Of a stretch of DNA of 7,852 nucleotides, positions 6,310-7,852 are shown piece by piece (the stretch's first letter is position 1; each line of letters opens with the position of its first letter). Under the pieces are notes generated by a model. That model made no database searches and was not told the DNA's origin. It saw only the letters and a list, made by a program, of their open reading frames with translations. A program made the translations under genes and the position numbers. Source of the DNA: Candidatus Hydrogenedentota bacterium (lineage in GTDB: Bacteria; Hydrogenedentota; Hydrogenedentia; Hydrogenedentales; SLHB01); assembly GCA_003552485.1 (NCBI GenBank), contig PUMX01000033.1, positions 1-7,852 on the forward strand, read 5' to 3'.

Positions 6310-7425
6310 ATGCATATACTCGAACGCACGCGTTTTGACGAGTTGGTGCAAGCCCTTGTTGGTCAGGGTTATGAGGTGGTGGGGCCGTTTCGGCGGGGAA
6401 ACGCAATTGAGTATGGGCCGGTCAGTGGCGCCGGCGACTTGCCAATCGGCTGGGAAGACGATCAGGCGCCGGGTTCCTATAGCCTTCGCAAGGCGAAGCA
6501 CGAACAGTTGTTCGCTTACGTCGTAGGCCCTCATTCTTGGAAGAAGTATCTTTTCCCTCCGCAAACTACCTTGCTACAGGCCGAACGAAAGAACGGCCAC
6601 CTTCAGTTTCATGTCCCCCCGAAGAAAGCGCCGAAGTACGCGCTGTTGGGTGTTCGCGCTTGCGAGTTAAATGCAATTCGCATTCAAGACCAAGTGTTCC
6701 TGGACAGCCAGCATCCGGATCCAACCTATGCGGAACGGCGCAACAACGCTTTCATCGTAGCGGTAAATTGTGGCCGCGCCGGCGGTACGTGTTTCTGCGA
6801 CAGCATGGGGACCGGGCCATCCGTATCGTCAGGCTACGACCTTGCGCTAACAGAGATTCTTACGAAGGATCGCCACTTTTTTGCCGTGGAAAGCGGCGCC
6901 AAAAAAGGCAAGAAGGTGCTGGACGCCTTGGATCTTCCGGAAGCTTCTGAGGAGGAAAAAGAGCAGGCGGCCGCGGCGCCGGAGCGGGCTCGCAAACAGA
7001 TGGGCCGCACGCTTGATACGAACGGATTGCGCGAATTGCTGGCCGCCAACGCGGAGAGCCCCCATTGGGAAGAGGTGGCCAAGCGGTGCCTGGATTGTGC
7101 GAATTGCACGATGTCGTGTCCGACGTGTTTCTGCTCCACTGTGTATGACGGCTCGGCTGTGAATGGCCAGAGCGCTGATCGTGTACGGGTTTGGGACTCG
7201 TGCTTCACGACGGAGTTCTCCTATATTCACGGGGGCAGCGTGCGGAAATCGACGGTGAGTCGCTACCGGCAATGGATGACCCATAAGCTTTCTACATGGC
7301 ATGACCAGTACGGGACTTCGGGGTGTGTGGGCTGTGGTCGTTGTATAACCTGGTGTCCCGCCGGAATTGACATCACGGAGGAAGCGCGCGCGTTGCGCGC
7401 GAAACACGCGCAACCGTCCAAGTGA
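6310..7425 (+). CDS. hyhB: Iron-sulfur beta subunit of group 3b [NiFe] hydrogenase (sulfhydrogenase)
   Basis: The protein has 371 residues, starting at ATG 6310. An in-frame ATG at 6283 lies before the purine-rich ribosome site (6289-6298), and family members begin near 'MHILERT'. The first part carries GVRACELNAI (Cys118) and an NC-x6-TCFC-x-SMGTGP region (Cys154, 161, 163), typical of the HyhB/HydB/AsrA family. The C-terminal third has two clusters of cysteines for 4Fe-4S binding: CLDCANCTMSCPTCFC (260-275) and CVGCGRCITWCP (339-350). The subunit passes electrons between a NAD(P)-binding flavin partner and the hydrogenase small subunit in the cytoplasm. The next gene is that flavin partner. 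An anaerobic sulfite reductase subunit A (AsrA) is the main alternative, because asrA-asrB has the same order; genes past the window would decide. A sigma-54-like promoter lies upstream. Confidence 0.85.
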   Translation: MHILERTRFDELVQALVGQGYEVVGPFRRGNAIEYGPVSGAGDLPIGWEDDQAPGSYSLRKAKHEQLFAYVVGPHSWKKYLFPPQTTLLQAERKNGHLQFHVPPKKAPKYALLGVRACELNAIRIQDQVFLDSQHPDPTYAERRNNAFIVAVNCGRAGGTCFCDSMGTGPSVSSGYDLALTEILTKDRHFFAVESGAKKGKKVLDALDLPEASEEEKEQAAAAPERARKQMGRTLDTNGLRELLAANAESPHWEEVAKRCLDCANCTMSCPTCFCSTVYDGSAVNGQSADRVRVWDSCFTTEFSYIHGGSVRKSTVSRYRQWMTHKLSTWHDQYGTSGCVGCGRCITWCPAGIDITEEARALRAKHAQPSK

Positions 7426-7757
7426 TTCAGGTAGCTACCGGTTTGCCCAATTTGGGTGGATTCCTTGAACCGCGGAATCCTGCAATATTCCGCTCATGTG
7501 TTTAGTCATCTGAGCAAGAGGTCCGGTTTTCCGCGGCATCTTGCGAGGGCTTGTAACGGTTTTCGCGCACCGGCTCAATGCGGCCCGGTTGTAAGTGCTG
7601 GACATCTACGACGACACGTAGGCCGCGCTTTTGTGTGAACACATCAGGTGTAGGCCCGGACTTCACGGTGTGTTGGCGTCCGGGGGGATGGATAACCGCC
7701 TGCGCCGCCGCCGGACATGCTCCAAAGGCGGCGTGAGAGCGATTGGAGAGTGTTCCC
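7426..7757. other. Gap of 332 nt between the two hydrogenase subunit genes
   Basis: No convincing gene is seen on either strand; the short open frames match no family I recognise. The gap holds the perfect palindrome GGTAGCTACC (7430-7439), CCCA-ATT-TGGG (7446-7456), overlapping inverted repeats at 7458-7493, TGTGT-GA-ACACA (7632-7643), and CGCCGCC/GGCGGCG (7703-7709 with 7727-7733) close to the next ribosome site. I see no good promoter. Confidence 0.6.
7458..7493 (+). repeat. Overlapping, mutually exclusive inverted repeats
   Basis: GGATTCC (7458-7464) is a perfect inverted repeat of GGAATCC (7474-7480). The overlapping GCGGAAT (7472-7478) is a perfect inverted repeat of ATTCCGC (7487-7493). 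The middle arm can pair with only one side at a time. Neither hairpin is followed by a T-run. Confidence 0.65.
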
Positions 7758-7852
7758 ATGGCTCAACAGCTTGCCGAACCAATGGCGCCAACCGCCTATC
7801 GCATTCAACGCCAACGCAAGGAATCTCATGACACTTTCACGGTTGAACTGGC
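7758..7852 (+). CDS. hyhG: FAD/NAD(P)-binding gamma subunit of the hydrogenase, 3' end outside window
   Basis: Only 31 full codons are visible, beginning at ATG 7758, 7 nt after GGAGAG (7745-7750). The fragment includes PTAYRIQRQRKESHDTFTVEL, the typical opening strand pair of ferredoxin-reductase-like proteins that follow HyhB or AsrA subunits. In this family the protein binds FAD and NAD(P)H and a 2Fe-2S cluster near its C-terminus, exchanging electrons with the beta subunit. None of those binding motifs is inside the window, so the call rests on this N-terminal pattern and on following the beta subunit. Calling it hyhG rather than asrB depends on finding hydrogenase delta and alpha genes downstream. 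Confidence 0.72.
   Translation, partial: MAQQLAEPMAPTAYRIQRQRKESHDTFTVEL

Noticed and set aside
7502..7759. Minus-strand open frame of 85 codons in the gap before the gamma subunit
   Set aside because: It matches no known family and has no convincing ribosome site; I treated the gap as non-coding, with moderate confidence.

Overview
The window reads as chromosomal DNA of a GC-rich bacterium (roughly 58-60% GC by eye). The style suggests a PVC/FCB-type lineage such as Planctomycetota, Verrucomicrobiota or Candidatus Hydrogenedentota. The reasons are consecutive Gfo/Idh/MocA oxidoreductases, one with a Tat signal, a lone secreted propeller protein, a divergent adenylate kinase, and a group 3b-type hydrogenase module behind a sigma-54-like promoter. 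The lineage is inferred from gene content, not from a marker gene. All supported genes lie on the + strand. I see no insertion sequence, prophage, CRISPR array or origin.

Region 1 (2-3654) looks like one transcription unit. It holds a 5'-truncated Gfo/Idh/MocA dehydrogenase, a second Tat-exported member of that family, and a secreted protein of six or seven 'VGVYDP' repeats that fits a seven-bladed beta-propeller closed by its own N-terminus. Gaps between these genes are 24 and 11 nt. A sugar or glycan-derived substrate is the natural guess, but the substrate cannot be read from the sequence.

Region 2 (3705-4798) holds an AhpD/carboxymuconolactone-decarboxylase-like protein with a CxxC, a strong hairpin, and a small membrane-anchored bacterial PH-domain protein.

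Region 3 (4870-5933) holds tRNA-Cys(GCA) with its own near-consensus sigma-70 promoter. It is followed by an adenylate kinase relative with a four-cysteine zinc lid but an altered AMP-binding motif.

Region 4 (5934-7852) is the most regulated part. A hairpin follows the kinase gene. A textbook-spaced -24/-12 sigma-54 promoter and a leader of about 118 nt precede the iron-sulfur beta subunit of a group 3b [NiFe] hydrogenase (sulfhydrogenase) or a close relative. A 332-nt non-coding gap with several inverted repeats follows. The window then ends inside the start of the partner NAD(P)H/FAD-type gamma subunit. The two subunits would form the electron-transfer half of the enzyme; the catalytic subunits should lie just downstream. 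No clearly new defence or mobile system is visible. The best leads are the propeller, the kinase's changed AMP site, and the unusual non-coding regions around the hydrogenase gene.
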